DNA of 64,000 nt from a virus: IMG/VR virus record IMGVR_UViG_3300021963_007714, positions 45,029 through 109,028 of that record; one strand, written 5' to 3'. The translations under genes and the position numbers were made by a program. The first letter of the stretch is position 1. Each line of letters starts with the position of its first letter. A model generated the notes under the pieces. The model searched no databases. It saw only the letters and a program-made list of their open reading frames with translations, and was not told the origin of the DNA. Positions 35,064 through 43,629 of the stretch are shown in pieces.

Positions 35064-36188
35064 ATGAAACTATTAACTTCAACATCTAATCTTTCTTACG
35101 CAGACAAGATTAACAAACAGTTTTATAAAAGTATTTCACAATATGTTACAATACCTGATAGATTATCCCAAACTATAGGTAGTGATACTTATTATCAGTC
35201 ATTGTTGGCAGATGCCATTGAGGAATTTAAACTTCGTAATCCACAATTGCAAACATGGTCTGATCTTAAATTATGTAGATCTGAATTAGTTACATTGGAT
35301 AAGATAGTTATTGACATTACACTACAGAGAATGTTGATGATTATTCATGCTCTTAACATATTAGATAGATTTAAGGCCATTAAGGTAATGCCCATATCTG
35401 TATATGTAGATCCACTAGCTCCTGGAAAGTATGTGTGTTGGGATGGTCAGCACACTGCTGTGGTTTTATACATCATTTGTAAGATCCTTGGGGCAGATAT
35501 TTCAAAATGTCTTGTACCTGTAAACATTTATCAAAGTTCTCTCAAAAGTGAAATGCGCGAAAACTTTATGGTATTGAATGGTGACGCTAAATTTCCTTTG
35601 GATCAAATTGATAAATTTCACCAAATGGTTTTTGGTGTGAGAACAGACAATTCAACAATCCCTTCATGGGTCATAGCCGAAGAAAAACAACAAGCACTGG
35701 AATCAGTGGGAATGTTTGCTACAAACAATAAGTTTGGGGATACTGATGAGCCAGGTGCCTTATCAAGACTTGACGAACTTATGGATCCTAAGTATAATAT
35801 AGACGTAACAATAAACTTCTGTAAATACTTTTCAGCAATTTGTAAGAGCAGTAGGCCGGTTCAACCAAAAGAGTGCTGGTTATTTTATGATTTCTTTAGA
35901 CAGTGCCAAATTGAAAAAATTACAGTTGATGATCACTATATAAATGATATTGCTAGCTCTTTGAAATTAGCATTTAACGGAGATTTTGATTCAATTGCCA
36001 TGTTAGCTAGAGCTAAAACTGCCTACAGAGATTACTATGAAAGTCTACATGGAAGCCTTTTAGGGATTCGATATCCAGAAAAATCTATGGGGTTAACGTT
36101 CCTTATTAAGCAGATTTCTAAGTATTCCAATAAGCCCTTGCCAAAAGGTCCTCAACACTGGCCTGTCCAATCTGATTTCTTGTTTTAA
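35064..36188 (+). CDS. ParB/Srx-fold-like protein
   Basis: 374 aa. The central region has ALNILDRFKAIKVMPISVYV, then YVCWDGQHTAVVLYIICKIL, which resembles the DGQHRx box of ParB/sulfiredoxin-fold proteins in phages. The flanking sequence is helical and lacks further recognisable domains. Such phage proteins include DNA-binding factors, nucleases and ADP-ribosyl-type enzymes, so the activity is open. A strong sigma70-type promoter suggests early expression. Confidence 0.6.
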   Translation: MKLLTSTSNLSYADKINKQFYKSISQYVTIPDRLSQTIGSDTYYQSLLADAIEEFKLRNPQLQTWSDLKLCRSELVTLDKIVIDITLQRMLMIIHALNILDRFKAIKVMPISVYVDPLAPGKYVCWDGQHTAVVLYIICKILGADISKCLVPVNIYQSSLKSEMRENFMVLNGDAKFPLDQIDKFHQMVFGVRTDNSTIPSWVIAEEKQQALESVGMFATNNKFGDTDEPGALSRLDELMDPKYNIDVTINFCKYFSAICKSSRPVQPKECWLFYDFFRQCQIEKITVDDHYINDIASSLKLAFNGDFDSIAMLARAKTAYRDYYESLHGSLLGIRYPEKSMGLTFLIKQISKYSNKPLPKGPQHWPVQSDFLF

Positions 36189-36190
36189 TC

Positions 36191-36640
36191 ATGTTTAGAC
36201 TACCAGAAGATGACAAAAGGAAGTCACTTACTAAAATTAGAAATCAACAAAGATTAAAACTTCTTTGTTGTATAGATAAGTGTGGTTCCCCGGTTAGTTT
36301 TTGGACAGGGCCGGGGTCTGATAAACTATGCCGTCGTCACCAAATCATGCAAAGGGAATATGGCGGCATGGGCAGATATGATAGGCCTCATACATTTCAT
36401 AGAAGCTGGATTTGTTCGAATTGTAAAACTAATATCTTAGAAGATTCTAGAATTTTAGAAAGTGGATTAGATGAAAAGGATCAACATGCAGTCGCCAGAA
36501 TATTAATGCACGGAGATCATAAGATTCGTCCAGTCGATGGGGGAGATAATTCTGCGGAAAATGTGAATAGTTTGTGTCAGGTATGTCACGCAATTAAAAC
36601 TATAAAATCCAAAGATCATATAAGGAGTCCGTCAATTTGA
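36191..36640 (+). CDS. HNH endonuclease-type protein with zinc-binding cysteines
   Basis: 149 aa, 2 nt after the ParB-like gene. Cys pairs in CCIDKCGS and CSNCKTN suggest a zinc site. The C-terminal MHGDHKIRPVDGGDNSAENV, then NSLCQVCHAIKT, is a canonical HNH motif (His, Asn, His plus Cys). It may be a free homing-type nuclease or a DNA-processing nuclease. The coupling with the ParB-like gene is notable. Confidence 0.78.
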   Translation: MFRLPEDDKRKSLTKIRNQQRLKLLCCIDKCGSPVSFWTGPGSDKLCRRHQIMQREYGGMGRYDRPHTFHRSWICSNCKTNILEDSRILESGLDEKDQHAVARILMHGDHKIRPVDGGDNSAENVNSLCQVCHAIKTIKSKDHIRSPSI

Positions 36641-36646
36641 TAAATA
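36639..36646 (+). promoter_or_regulatory. Late promoter variant (GATAAATA) upstream of dnaK
   Basis: GATAAATA overlapping the preceding stop, 71 nt before the dnaK ATG. The intervening leader ends in AAGGAGAAAAG. It suggests late expression of the chaperone cluster. Confidence 0.5.
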
Positions 36647-36717
36647 AATTTATAATAGACCTAATGGCTATTATATGGGCATAAGCCAAATTACTCACTT
36701 AATAAGGAGAAAAGATT

Positions 36718-38613
36718 ATGAGTAAAGTCATCGGTATCGATCTTGGTACCACCAATAGCTGCGTGGCAGTCATCGAAAATGGAAATCCCCGTGTAATTGA
36801 AAATTCAGAAGGTGCTAGGACTACACCTAGTATAATTGCCTACGGCGATGAAATCCTTGTAGGAGCTCCTGCTAAACGACAGGCAGTTACTAACCCAAAA
36901 AACACAATCTATGCCAGTAAACGTTTGATTGGTCGAAAATTCAAAGAAGAGGCTGTTCAAAAAGATATTGATCTTATGCCATATAAAATCATTGAGGCAG
37001 ACAATGGCGATGCTTGGGTAGAGGCACATGATCAAAAATTAGCGCCTCCACAGATTTCTGCAGAAGTCCTGCGTAAAATGAAAAAAACAGCAGAAGATCA
37101 TTTAGGCCATGAAGTTACACAAGCAGTGATTACGGTACCTGCTTATTTCAACGACAGTCAACGTCAAGCAACCAAAGATGCTGGTCGTATTGCTGGACTA
37201 GAAGTTCTGCGTATTATCAATGAGCCTACTGCGGCTGCTCTTGCCTATGGTGTGGACAAGACGGACAAAAAAGATCGTAAGGTCGCTGTATACGATCTAG
37301 GTGGTGGTACATTTGATATTTCTATTATTGAAATAGCCAATATAGATAACGACAAACAGATTGAAGTTTTAAGTACCAATGGTGATACATTTTTAGGTGG
37401 TGAGGATTTTGATCAACGTATTATGGACTATCTGGTATCTGAGTTCAAAAAAGAACAAGGTGTAGACCTTACAAAGGATGTTTTGGCACTCCAGCGTTTA
37501 AAGGAAGCAGCTGAAAAAGCTAAGATTGAATTAAGTAATAGCAGTCAAACCACCGTAAATTTACCATATGTTACGGCAGACGCAAGCGGACCTAAACATT
37601 TGAACATTAGTATAACCAGAGCTAAATTAGAAAGTCTGGTAGATGAATTAATCCAACGTAGTATTCAACCTTGTCGTACAGCAATGACTGATGCTGGTGT
37701 TCAACCCAGTGATATTGATGAAGTAATCTTAGTCGGTGGTATGACTCGTATGCCTAAAGTTCAACAAGCAGTTGAAGAGCTGTTTGGAAAGGCACCACGT
37801 AAAGATGTCAATCCAGACGAAGCAGTAGCAGTAGGTGCTGCTATTCAAGGCGCTGTTCTTGTAGGGGATCGTAAGGATGTCCTATTATTAGATGTTACAC
37901 CATTGAGTTTAGGTATTGAAACTCAGGGCGGTGTAATGAGCAAGGTAATTAAGAAAAATACAACTATTCCAACTAAGACAAGTGAAATTTTCAGTACTGC
38001 TCAGGATAATCAACCAGCGGTAACTATTAAGGTATACCAAGGAGAAAGAGAACTAGTTGTTTATAACAAATTGCTAGGTGAATTCAATCTAGGTGATATT
38101 GATCCTCAACCCCGTGGGTTACCTCAAATCGAAGTTACTTTTGATATTGATGCTAATGGTATCTTAAAAGTCAGTGCTAAAGATAAAAAGACCAATAAAG
38201 AAGCAGAAATTACTATTAAATCTAGCAGTGGATTGAGCGAGTCTGAAATTCAACGTATGGTAAAAGATGCTGAAGACAATGCAGAATCTGATAAAAAACA
38301 GCGTGAACTAATTGATGCTAAAAATCAAGCAGAAGGACAACTCTATGCCACTAGAAAAACTCTCAGTGAAGTAGAGGAAAAATTAAGTCAGGAAGATAAA
38401 GATAAAATCACTGCTGCTATTAAAGATCTAGAAACTGCTATGTCTGAGTCAGATATGGAAGCAATTAAGACAAAAACAATGGATCTCACTAATGCCATGT
38501 TGCCGGCAATTAATGCCAAACAGGCTGCTGATAAAGAGAAACAGGAAAAACCAGCTACAGACAACAAAGACAAGGATGTAGTTGACGCAGAATTTACTGA
38601 AGTCAAAAACTGA
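36718..38613 (+). CDS. dnaK: Hsp70 chaperone DnaK, full length
   Basis: 631 aa, the full bacterial DnaK length. The nucleotide-binding domain opens with [14 protein letters not shown] and includes [12 protein letters not shown] and [12 protein letters not shown]. The substrate-binding domain begins around [19 protein letters not shown], and the helical lid ends in a charged tail ([14 protein letters not shown]). No dnaJ or grpE is seen in the window, so host co-chaperones are presumably used. Complete DnaK genes are rare in phages of this type. With hsp20 and clpS downstream it forms a proteostasis block, perhaps supporting folding of very large virion proteins. Confidence 0.96.
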   Translation: MSKVIGIDLGTTNSCVAVIENGNPRVIENSEGARTTPSIIAYGDEILVGAPAKRQAVTNPKNTIYASKRLIGRKFKEEAVQKDIDLMPYKIIEADNGDAWVEAHDQKLAPPQISAEVLRKMKKTAEDHLGHEVTQAVITVPAYFNDSQRQATKDAGRIAGLEVLRIINEPTAAALAYGVDKTDKKDRKVAVYDLGGGTFDISIIEIANIDNDKQIEVLSTNGDTFLGGEDFDQRIMDYLVSEFKKEQGVDLTKDVLALQRLKEAAEKAKIELSNSSQTTVNLPYVTADASGPKHLNISITRAKLESLVDELIQRSIQPCRTAMTDAGVQPSDIDEVILVGGMTRMPKVQQAVEELFGKAPRKDVNPDEAVAVGAAIQGAVLVGDRKDVLLLDVTPLSLGIETQGGVMSKVIKKNTTIPTKTSEIFSTAQDNQPAVTIKVYQGERELVVYNKLLGEFNLGDIDPQPRGLPQIEVTFDIDANGILKVSAKDKKTNKEAEITIKSSSGLSESEIQRMVKDAEDNAESDKKQRELIDAKNQAEGQLYATRKTLSEVEEKLSQEDKDKITAAIKDLETAMSESDMEAIKTKTMDLTNAMLPAINAKQAADKEKQEKPATDNKDKDVVDAEFTEVKN

Positions 38614-38678
38614 TTTTAGTAATACACTAGGGGTACCTTATAGGGCCCCACTTATCTTACTTTTTAAGGAGAAATTTT

Positions 38679-39110
38679 ATGACACAAGTAGTACGTTTTG
38701 ATACAAATGCTTTAAACAGAGCCCTTTTAGGCTTTGACACATTGTTTAATGACTTTGAAAGACGTTTTCAAAATCAAATCAATAATAATTATCCACCATA
38801 TAATGTAATTAAAACACAAGAAAATCATTATGAATTACAGGTCGCTGTAACAGGGTTTGATAAATCTGAAATTACAGTAGAAGTAGATAATGATCAACTG
38901 ATCGTAAAGGGTCAAAGTATGACCACAGAGTATCCACCCGAAGCTTATCTTCACAGGGGACTGGCATCCAGGGACTTTACTAGAGTTTGGCCTTTGGCTG
39001 AACATATTGAAGTTGGTGATGCTAAAATTAAAAACGGTGTTTTGACTATCAATCTGGAAAGAATCGTTCCAGATTCAATGAAACCTCGTGTAGTCACAAT
39101 CAAAGAGTAA
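38679..39110 (+). CDS. hsp20: Small heat shock protein (Hsp20/IbpA type)
   Basis: 143 aa. The alpha-crystallin domain spans about residues 35-135, with NYPPYNVIKTQENHYELQVA, VTGFDKSEITVEV and the conserved GVLTINLERIVP near the end. These are ATP-independent holdases and are common in T4-like marine phages. A strong AAGGAG precedes the ATG. Clients are likely handed to the adjacent DnaK. Confidence 0.94.
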   Translation: MTQVVRFDTNALNRALLGFDTLFNDFERRFQNQINNNYPPYNVIKTQENHYELQVAVTGFDKSEITVEVDNDQLIVKGQSMTTEYPPEAYLHRGLASRDFTRVWPLAEHIEVGDAKIKNGVLTINLERIVPDSMKPRVVTIKE

Positions 39111-39115
39111 TCAAT

Positions 39116-39132
39116 AGGGGGCTTGTCCCCCT
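39116..39132 (+). terminator. GC-rich hairpin between hsp20 and clpS, probable terminator
   Basis: AGGGGG-CTTGT-CCCCCT: six perfect pairs, followed by only a short T-containing tract. It is placed just before the late promoter for clpS. Confidence 0.6.
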
Positions 39133-39140
39133 TCATTAAC

Positions 39141-39148
39141 TATAAATA
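39141..39148 (+). promoter_or_regulatory. T4-type late promoter (TATAAATA), leaderless position
   Basis: Perfect octamer with exactly 5 nt to the clpS ATG at 39154. No ribosome binding site is present. Confidence 0.82.
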
Positions 39149-39153
39149 TTATT

Positions 39154-39456
39154 ATGTCAATAACTGATGTTATACTAGAAACCACTACCTCTGATAAAAT
39201 CAAAGTCCCAAAAAAATATAAAGTTATATTTTGTAATGACAATGTAACACCTGTTGAATTTGTGGTAGCAGTGTTAATGAGTGTGTTCAAACATGAACAA
39301 AATGCTGCCATGGAAATCACACTAAAGGTCCATAATGAAGGCAGTGCTGTAGCGGGTATCTATAGCTACGAAATAGCAGAACAAAAAAGTATTGATGTAA
39401 TGGCATTAGCTCGATCAAATGGATATCCCCTACAGGTCAAAGTAGAGGCAGAATGA
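39154..39456 (+). CDS. clpS: ClpS-like protease adaptor
   Basis: 100 aa. The core YKVIFCNDNVTPVEFVVAVL, then EITLKVHNEGSAVAGIYSYE and the C-terminal AEQKSIDVMALARSNGYPLQ, match ClpS, which delivers N-degron substrates to ClpAP. Phage ClpS homologs are known in cyanophages. It could redirect host Clp proteolysis. The start lies at the predicted +1 of its late promoter. It overlaps the heme oxygenase gene by 4 nt. Confidence 0.88.
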   Translation: MSITDVILETTTSDKIKVPKKYKVIFCNDNVTPVEFVVAVLMSVFKHEQNAAMEITLKVHNEGSAVAGIYSYEIAEQKSIDVMALARSNGYPLQVKVEAE

Positions 39457-39998
39457 ATCTCAAAGAACAAACAGCAGACAAACATAGGCAGGCAGAATCT
39501 ACCAAATTTATGAAGGCAGTGTTCGCACAAACATTGCCAATATCTTTATGGGTAGATTGGACCAAACAAAAAAGTTTTTTCTACAACAAAATTGAATACT
39601 ATGCTGGACATTTAGGACTGCTAGAAGATATAGAAGATATAAGACGAAGTTATTATATTTTACAAGATTACAATGTAATGAACAGTGGAAATCCATCTTT
39701 ACATGCCATTAGAAATACTGTATTAGAATACGGAGATTATATAGATCAAATAGGCAGCGATGGCAGTAAAATTCTTGCGCATTTATACACTTGGCACATG
39801 GGTGACATGTTTGGAGGACAAATGATTAAAAAAATTATACCCGGTTCTCATCTTGCTCTTGAATTTGAAAATCCTCAAGCCTTAATGAAAAATTTAAGAT
39901 CTAAATTATCAGATGATCTCGGTAGAGAGGCTAATACTGCTTTTGATTGGGCAATTAAAATGATGAGGGACTATGATGGAGATTTGGAACAAAATTGA
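39453..39998 (+). CDS. ho1: Heme oxygenase
   Basis: 181 aa. It opens heme to biliverdin, CO and iron. The proximal heme ligand is probably His11 in EQTADKHRQAES, and the distal helix reads LYTWHMGDMFGGQMIKK, matching GDxxGGQ of HO1-type enzymes. Slightly shorter than plant or cyanobacterial HO1 (about 240 aa). Its 3' end overlaps the bilin reductase gene by 26 nt, so the two are coupled and likely act in sequence. It may also free iron from host heme. Confidence 0.88.
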   Translation: MNLKEQTADKHRQAESTKFMKAVFAQTLPISLWVDWTKQKSFFYNKIEYYAGHLGLLEDIEDIRRSYYILQDYNVMNSGNPSLHAIRNTVLEYGDYIDQIGSDGSKILAHLYTWHMGDMFGGQMIKKIIPGSHLALEFENPQALMKNLRSKLSDDLGREANTAFDWAIKMMRDYDGDLEQN

Positions 39999-40644
39999 AG
40001 AACTAGCAGAATACCTAGAACAGCAATTTAATAACACAGGTGATGCTATAGAAGGAAAACTTAATGAAGACTACGATTGGGAAAATAATCTTTGGTCCAG
40101 TCCAAGATATCGTAGAGCTCACATTGAAATAGTAGACAAGCGTGATTCGCATGGAATCTACATTTTACATTCTACTATATTCCCACATTATAATGATCCT
40201 AGCCCTATTTGGGGCTTTGATGCTATATGCGGACGTAATAAAATTACAGGTGCTTTTCATGATTTTAGCGCAGCCGGGGATAGAAATCATGACATGATGT
40301 TATGGTTTGAACAGCATTCGTCACCTTTACAATGGACTAAACCTAGAACTTTACCCGACTGGGCAAAACAAATCTTCAGTCCTTCTATGATAGCCGCGGG
40401 TAATATAAGCGATGAGCAAGAAATTGAATTACTTTGTAAGATAGCTAGGGAATCCTTAGACTATTATTTGGCTAATGTGGGATTCACCCAGACCTCTGGC
40501 GCAGATTTTCATATGGCACAAAATCGCTATTGTTACTATCAAAAACAAAATCCGCAAGTGATAAAAAGCATGGTAGCAATGGGTGTTCCTGAACCTACTA
40601 TCTTAAAATTTGTAGACGAGATACTATTCCCAGAAGCCGCATAA
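39973..40644 (+). CDS. Ferredoxin-dependent bilin reductase (PcyX/PcyA-PebS family)
   Basis: 223 aa (the ATG at 39976 has a better spacing to GAGGGA and is an alternative). RRAHIEIVDKR, HSTIFPHYNDPSPIWGFDAI with the candidate catalytic Asp, CGRNKITGAFHDFS, then ADFHMAQNRYCYYQKQNPQV and FVDEILFPE follow the order of FDBR motifs. The family reduces biliverdin with ferredoxin electrons to coloured bilins. Phage members include PebS in cyanophages and PcyX in oceanic phages linked to non-cyanobacterial hosts; the context here (no photosynthesis genes) favours a PcyX-like assignment. The product is not predictable from sequence alone. Confidence 0.82.
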   Translation: MMEIWNKIEELAEYLEQQFNNTGDAIEGKLNEDYDWENNLWSSPRYRRAHIEIVDKRDSHGIYILHSTIFPHYNDPSPIWGFDAICGRNKITGAFHDFSAAGDRNHDMMLWFEQHSSPLQWTKPRTLPDWAKQIFSPSMIAAGNISDEQEIELLCKIARESLDYYLANVGFTQTSGADFHMAQNRYCYYQKQNPQVIKSMVAMGVPEPTILKFVDEILFPEAA

Positions 40645-40647
40645 ATA
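40640..40647 (+). promoter_or_regulatory. T4-type late promoter variant (CATAAATA)
   Basis: CATAAATA overlapping the FDBR stop, 7 nt before the ATG at 40655. It predicts a nearly leaderless mRNA. Confidence 0.65.
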
Positions 40648-40654
40648 TTTTATT

Positions 40655-41776
40655 ATGCGATTTAGTGAATTTTCAAAACCTTTAGAGGAAGGTGGCAAAT
40701 CTAGTGGAGTTCGATATAATAGCGAAATTGCTATGTTATGTGCTCTTGCTGGAGCGGACCCTGAATCCTTCAACCCTTCTAAACCTGAGCTTACTTTACC
40801 TGCTCAAATACTTTCCGATCCCAATGGCACATATAATTCAATTAAAAAGTTATTGGCTCCAAATTTTGATCAGGGATTGTTTCTTAGGTGGCATCAAATT
40901 GGCACAGCATATGCTGAACTTATTAATAAAAAATTGGCAGAAAACGGCCAATCAGTTGAACAATTTACATGGGCGGGTGGAAAAAATAAGGCAGATAACG
41001 CTGCCGATGTAGGATTTGAAGGCACAGATGTCGCCGGTATCAGTCTAAAAGCAGAAGGCGGTATTACTCTAGCTAATCTTACTCCTAAAGTATTAGGACT
41101 AACTCCCGAACGAGGCAATGATATTTTTTATCAATACGCCCAAGAAGAATTTAAAAAAATGAAACAAGACATTTTTAATGATGTTCTTGCTCTAGCACAA
41201 AGTAAACCAGGAGAAGTCATTGCTCCTATTTCAGACAAATACACTATAGTTTTTGATCCAAATACACAGAAGTTTACTTGTAAAGGAAAAACAAGTTTAA
41301 CAGCAGATGCTAGCACAATAATAGCATCTTCGGGTAAAAATGCCAAATGGCAACGTGTATTTGGTGATTGGTTTCAGGCTAATTGGCAATCAAAGAAAGC
41401 CTATGCTACACCTCTGTTTTCAAAGATCGCTACAGTGTTTGAATCCATAATTGAAAACACACTGAAACAAAATGCTAGTCTTACTTCTATGCTGAGATTT
41501 TCACAACAACCATATTTTTACGCAAGTGTTAATGGATTGTATTATGTACCAAGCATAACTGAAGTAGAAGATCTACAACTTATGGGATTGAAATACGGAG
41601 CACCAGACGGTACCAGTCAACTTTTTATAGCACAAATCGGACGTCCTGATAGTAATGAATTTGCAGAATTAGATTTATATATAAGATATGCCAACGGTAT
41701 GTTTGAAAGCAATCCCACTGTTAGGGTCCAAACCCTACGTAACCCACAATTCATCAGTTGGGAAAAACTAAATTAA
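40655..41776 (+). CDS. Capsid-targeted protein, possible PD-(D/E)XK-type nuclease
   Basis: 373 aa. The N-terminus MRFSEFSKPLEEGG has the form of a capsid-targeting sequence with an LEE|G cleavage site. Around residues 125-145, GFEGTDVAGISLKAEGGITL resembles the D-x(n)-xSLK core found in restriction-type PD-(D/E)XK nucleases. The rest is mixed alpha/beta with no other known domain. If both readings hold, this would be a nuclease carried in the head and injected with the DNA. A structural internal protein is the main alternative. Confidence 0.55.
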   Translation: MRFSEFSKPLEEGGKSSGVRYNSEIAMLCALAGADPESFNPSKPELTLPAQILSDPNGTYNSIKKLLAPNFDQGLFLRWHQIGTAYAELINKKLAENGQSVEQFTWAGGKNKADNAADVGFEGTDVAGISLKAEGGITLANLTPKVLGLTPERGNDIFYQYAQEEFKKMKQDIFNDVLALAQSKPGEVIAPISDKYTIVFDPNTQKFTCKGKTSLTADASTIIASSGKNAKWQRVFGDWFQANWQSKKAYATPLFSKIATVFESIIENTLKQNASLTSMLRFSQQPYFYASVNGLYYVPSITEVEDLQLMGLKYGAPDGTSQLFIAQIGRPDSNEFAELDLYIRYANGMFESNPTVRVQTLRNPQFISWEKLN

Positions 41777-41790
41777 ACTTTAAGTAAGTA

Positions 41791-41798
41791 TATAAATA
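41791..41798 (+). promoter_or_regulatory. T4-type late promoter (TATAAATA), leaderless position
   Basis: Perfect octamer with exactly 5 nt to the ATG at 41804. Confidence 0.82.
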
Positions 41799-41803
41799 GT
41801 GAT

Positions 41804-42172
41804 ATGGAAATATTACTATTAATGTTTCTGCTACAGGCCAAACATTGGTACGCAGACTTTTTTATTCAAACTTACGATCAAACAGTTAAAAAGGGTCTAT
41901 ACGGTGATCCTGTTGGTATAAGCCATAGCCTAGATCATATGTTATGGACACTGATAGCCCTACTGTTATTCAGTTTAATTCACCCTGTTGAACTTGTAAT
42001 GATTTTAACAATTAGTATATTAGAAGGGTTCGCTCACTATCATATTGATTGGTTTAAGGTAAAATATGGTATAAAAGATATGTACAAGCCTAGATTTTGG
42101 AGAGAATTTGGCGCTGATCAAATGGCTCACCATATCTGTTACTTGTTTATTATTTGGTACTTATTACTATGA
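41804..42172 (+). CDS. DUF3307-like membrane protein
   Basis: 122 aa with several hydrophobic helices (about 1-12, 45-80, 105-122). The sequence LLQAKHWYADFFIQTYDQTV, SHSLDHMLWTLIALLLFS and FAHYHIDWFK, then GADQMAHHICYLF, follows the DUF3307 pattern of conserved His and Asp residues in membrane helices. Function unknown. It starts at a late promoter +1 and ends in an ATGA overlap with the LamG-like adhesin. Confidence 0.72.
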   Translation: MEILLLMFLLQAKHWYADFFIQTYDQTVKKGLYGDPVGISHSLDHMLWTLIALLLFSLIHPVELVMILTISILEGFAHYHIDWFKVKYGIKDMYKPRFWREFGADQMAHHICYLFIIWYLLL

Positions 42173-43572
42173 TAATTTCAGGTGGTATGACCCTAGTAGG
42201 TGGTGTTACATACTTTGACAGTGCAGGTTATACAAGTTTTTTATATCCCCCTAGTCCGGATACCTATGTAGCATTTAGACAAGAAATCGCCTATGCGTAT
42301 GGATATTCCGGTAGTACTGCTGGCCATCTGTCTACAGCTACCCAAAATGTAGTTTATGATATAGGGACAGGTAATTTTACAATAGAAGCAAATGTTTATC
42401 TAACAACAACACCTGGCGCCGGTTCAATTCGTGGTATTTTAAACAAAGGTGCTATTGGACCTAGTGGTTGGACATTTGGAGTTAATGATACCTTACGACT
42501 TTACATGTATGGTTCTAGTCCTACATTTGGAGGACCAACTAGCACACAGATTATAGCATTGAATAGTTGGACATATGTTGCCGTGGTGAGAGAAGGAACT
42601 GGTGCTAATCAAACTAAATTTTATATAAATGGATACTTAGCTGGAACTGGAACATGGGCCCACCCTATGACAAATACTGACCCTCTACGAGTGGGTACGT
42701 TCGCTGCTTCAGGTACTTATGTAAATTGGATAGGAGCAATTACAGATCTTAGATGGTCAAATTTTGCTAGAACAATAGAAGTACAGGGATGTACTCCTAA
42801 GCCGTTTGATTCAGGAACTATACTAGTAACAGGTAATACTTCAACCCACGCATACGCACTTAGTGGTAATACATGGACAAATTGGCTCCTACAGAGTTCT
42901 CCTAGTCCCACTGTTAGTAGCAATCCTGTAAGCGTAGATGTTGTCACTAATCAATTAAACATTGGATTTGGTGACTATACTATTGAATGCTGGATATATA
43001 GAACAAGTGGAGGTACTATGGGAATTTACAGCCATGGACTAAATGATTTAAGCCAAGGGTATCATATCTATATTAATGCATCTAATAGGTTAGTAGTTAC
43101 CCATGATGCAATTATTGTGTCATCCGGTAGCATTGACTTAAACAATAATACTTGGTATCACATAGTTGTACAACGTTCGGGACAAACTTCACTGAAGACA
43201 TTTGTGAATGGACAGCAAGATAATTTCCAATCAGTTGGTGCTTTCTCAATAAACTTCGCCTACACATATCAGAATAGAATTGGTTATTATAAATCAGGTG
43301 GTTGGATTTCTAGTCCATTCCGAGGATATATAAGTAATTTTAGAATATCTAAAGGAACTAGATATCCAACTGGTAGCGGACAAGGATTTACTAGGCCCAC
43401 TGAACCATTTAGATGGGACAGCAGTACTTTAATTCTTACTGCCAACAAACAATCATTATCTTATACATTTGATGGGAGCCTCGATCAATATTGGACTTCT
43501 GCTGCAGCAGGTTCGACTACACCGACAACAACTATACGATCTCCGGAAGTATCAAATTTTAATCCATTTTAG
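42169..43572 (+). CDS. Adhesin-type virion protein with two LamG/ConA-like domains
   Basis: 467 aa from ATG 42169 (ATGA overlap). The N-terminal MIISGGMTLVGGV peptide is shared in form with two other proteins at 48921 and 50159. Two jelly-roll domains follow: about 65-215 (FTIEANVYLTTTPGAGS, WTYVAVVREGTG, FYINGYLAGTGTW) and about 265-445 (YTIECWIYRTSGG, WYHIVVQRSGQ, FVNGQQDNFQSVG, YISNFRISKGTRY). LamG-like domains bind glycans or proteins, so a tail-tip or fibre-tip receptor-binding role is inferred. Confidence 0.75.
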   Translation: MIISGGMTLVGGVTYFDSAGYTSFLYPPSPDTYVAFRQEIAYAYGYSGSTAGHLSTATQNVVYDIGTGNFTIEANVYLTTTPGAGSIRGILNKGAIGPSGWTFGVNDTLRLYMYGSSPTFGGPTSTQIIALNSWTYVAVVREGTGANQTKFYINGYLAGTGTWAHPMTNTDPLRVGTFAASGTYVNWIGAITDLRWSNFARTIEVQGCTPKPFDSGTILVTGNTSTHAYALSGNTWTNWLLQSSPSPTVSSNPVSVDVVTNQLNIGFGDYTIECWIYRTSGGTMGIYSHGLNDLSQGYHIYINASNRLVVTHDAIIVSSGSIDLNNNTWYHIVVQRSGQTSLKTFVNGQQDNFQSVGAFSINFAYTYQNRIGYYKSGGWISSPFRGYISNFRISKGTRYPTGSGQGFTRPTEPFRWDSSTLILTANKQSLSYTFDGSLDQYWTSAAAGSTTPTTTIRSPEVSNFNPF

Positions 43573-43601
43573 TAGATACACTTATTAAAACGTTCTGTTC
43601 C

Positions 43602-43609
43602 TATAAATA
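43602..43609 (+). promoter_or_regulatory. T4-type late promoter (TATAAATA) of the curli-like cluster
   Basis: Perfect octamer 20 nt before csgF, followed by TTAGGAGCG as ribosome binding site. It appears to drive the whole csgF-to-curlin-repeat block, since no other promoter or terminator is seen until 48.9 kb. Confidence 0.82.
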
Positions 43610-43629
43610 TATGTAACTTAGGAGCGAAT

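Noticed and set aside
36651-36656. TATAAT as a sigma70 -10 box upstream of dnaK
   Set aside because: No -35-like hexamer lies at 15-19 bp upstream; the GATAAATA late-type site nearby is the better candidate.
38614-38678. RNA thermometer in the dnaK-hsp20 spacer
   Set aside because: GGGG/CCCC pairing exists near 38630-38650, but it does not cover the AAGGAG site, and no ROSE or fourU pattern could be drawn convincingly.
39453-40644. Cyanobacterial host suggested by bilin genes
   Set aside because: No photosynthesis, phycobilisome or carbon-metabolism cyanophage genes appear, and PstS, TerC-family and DUF3563-like genes look proteobacterial; PcyX-like enzymes are known outside cyanophages.
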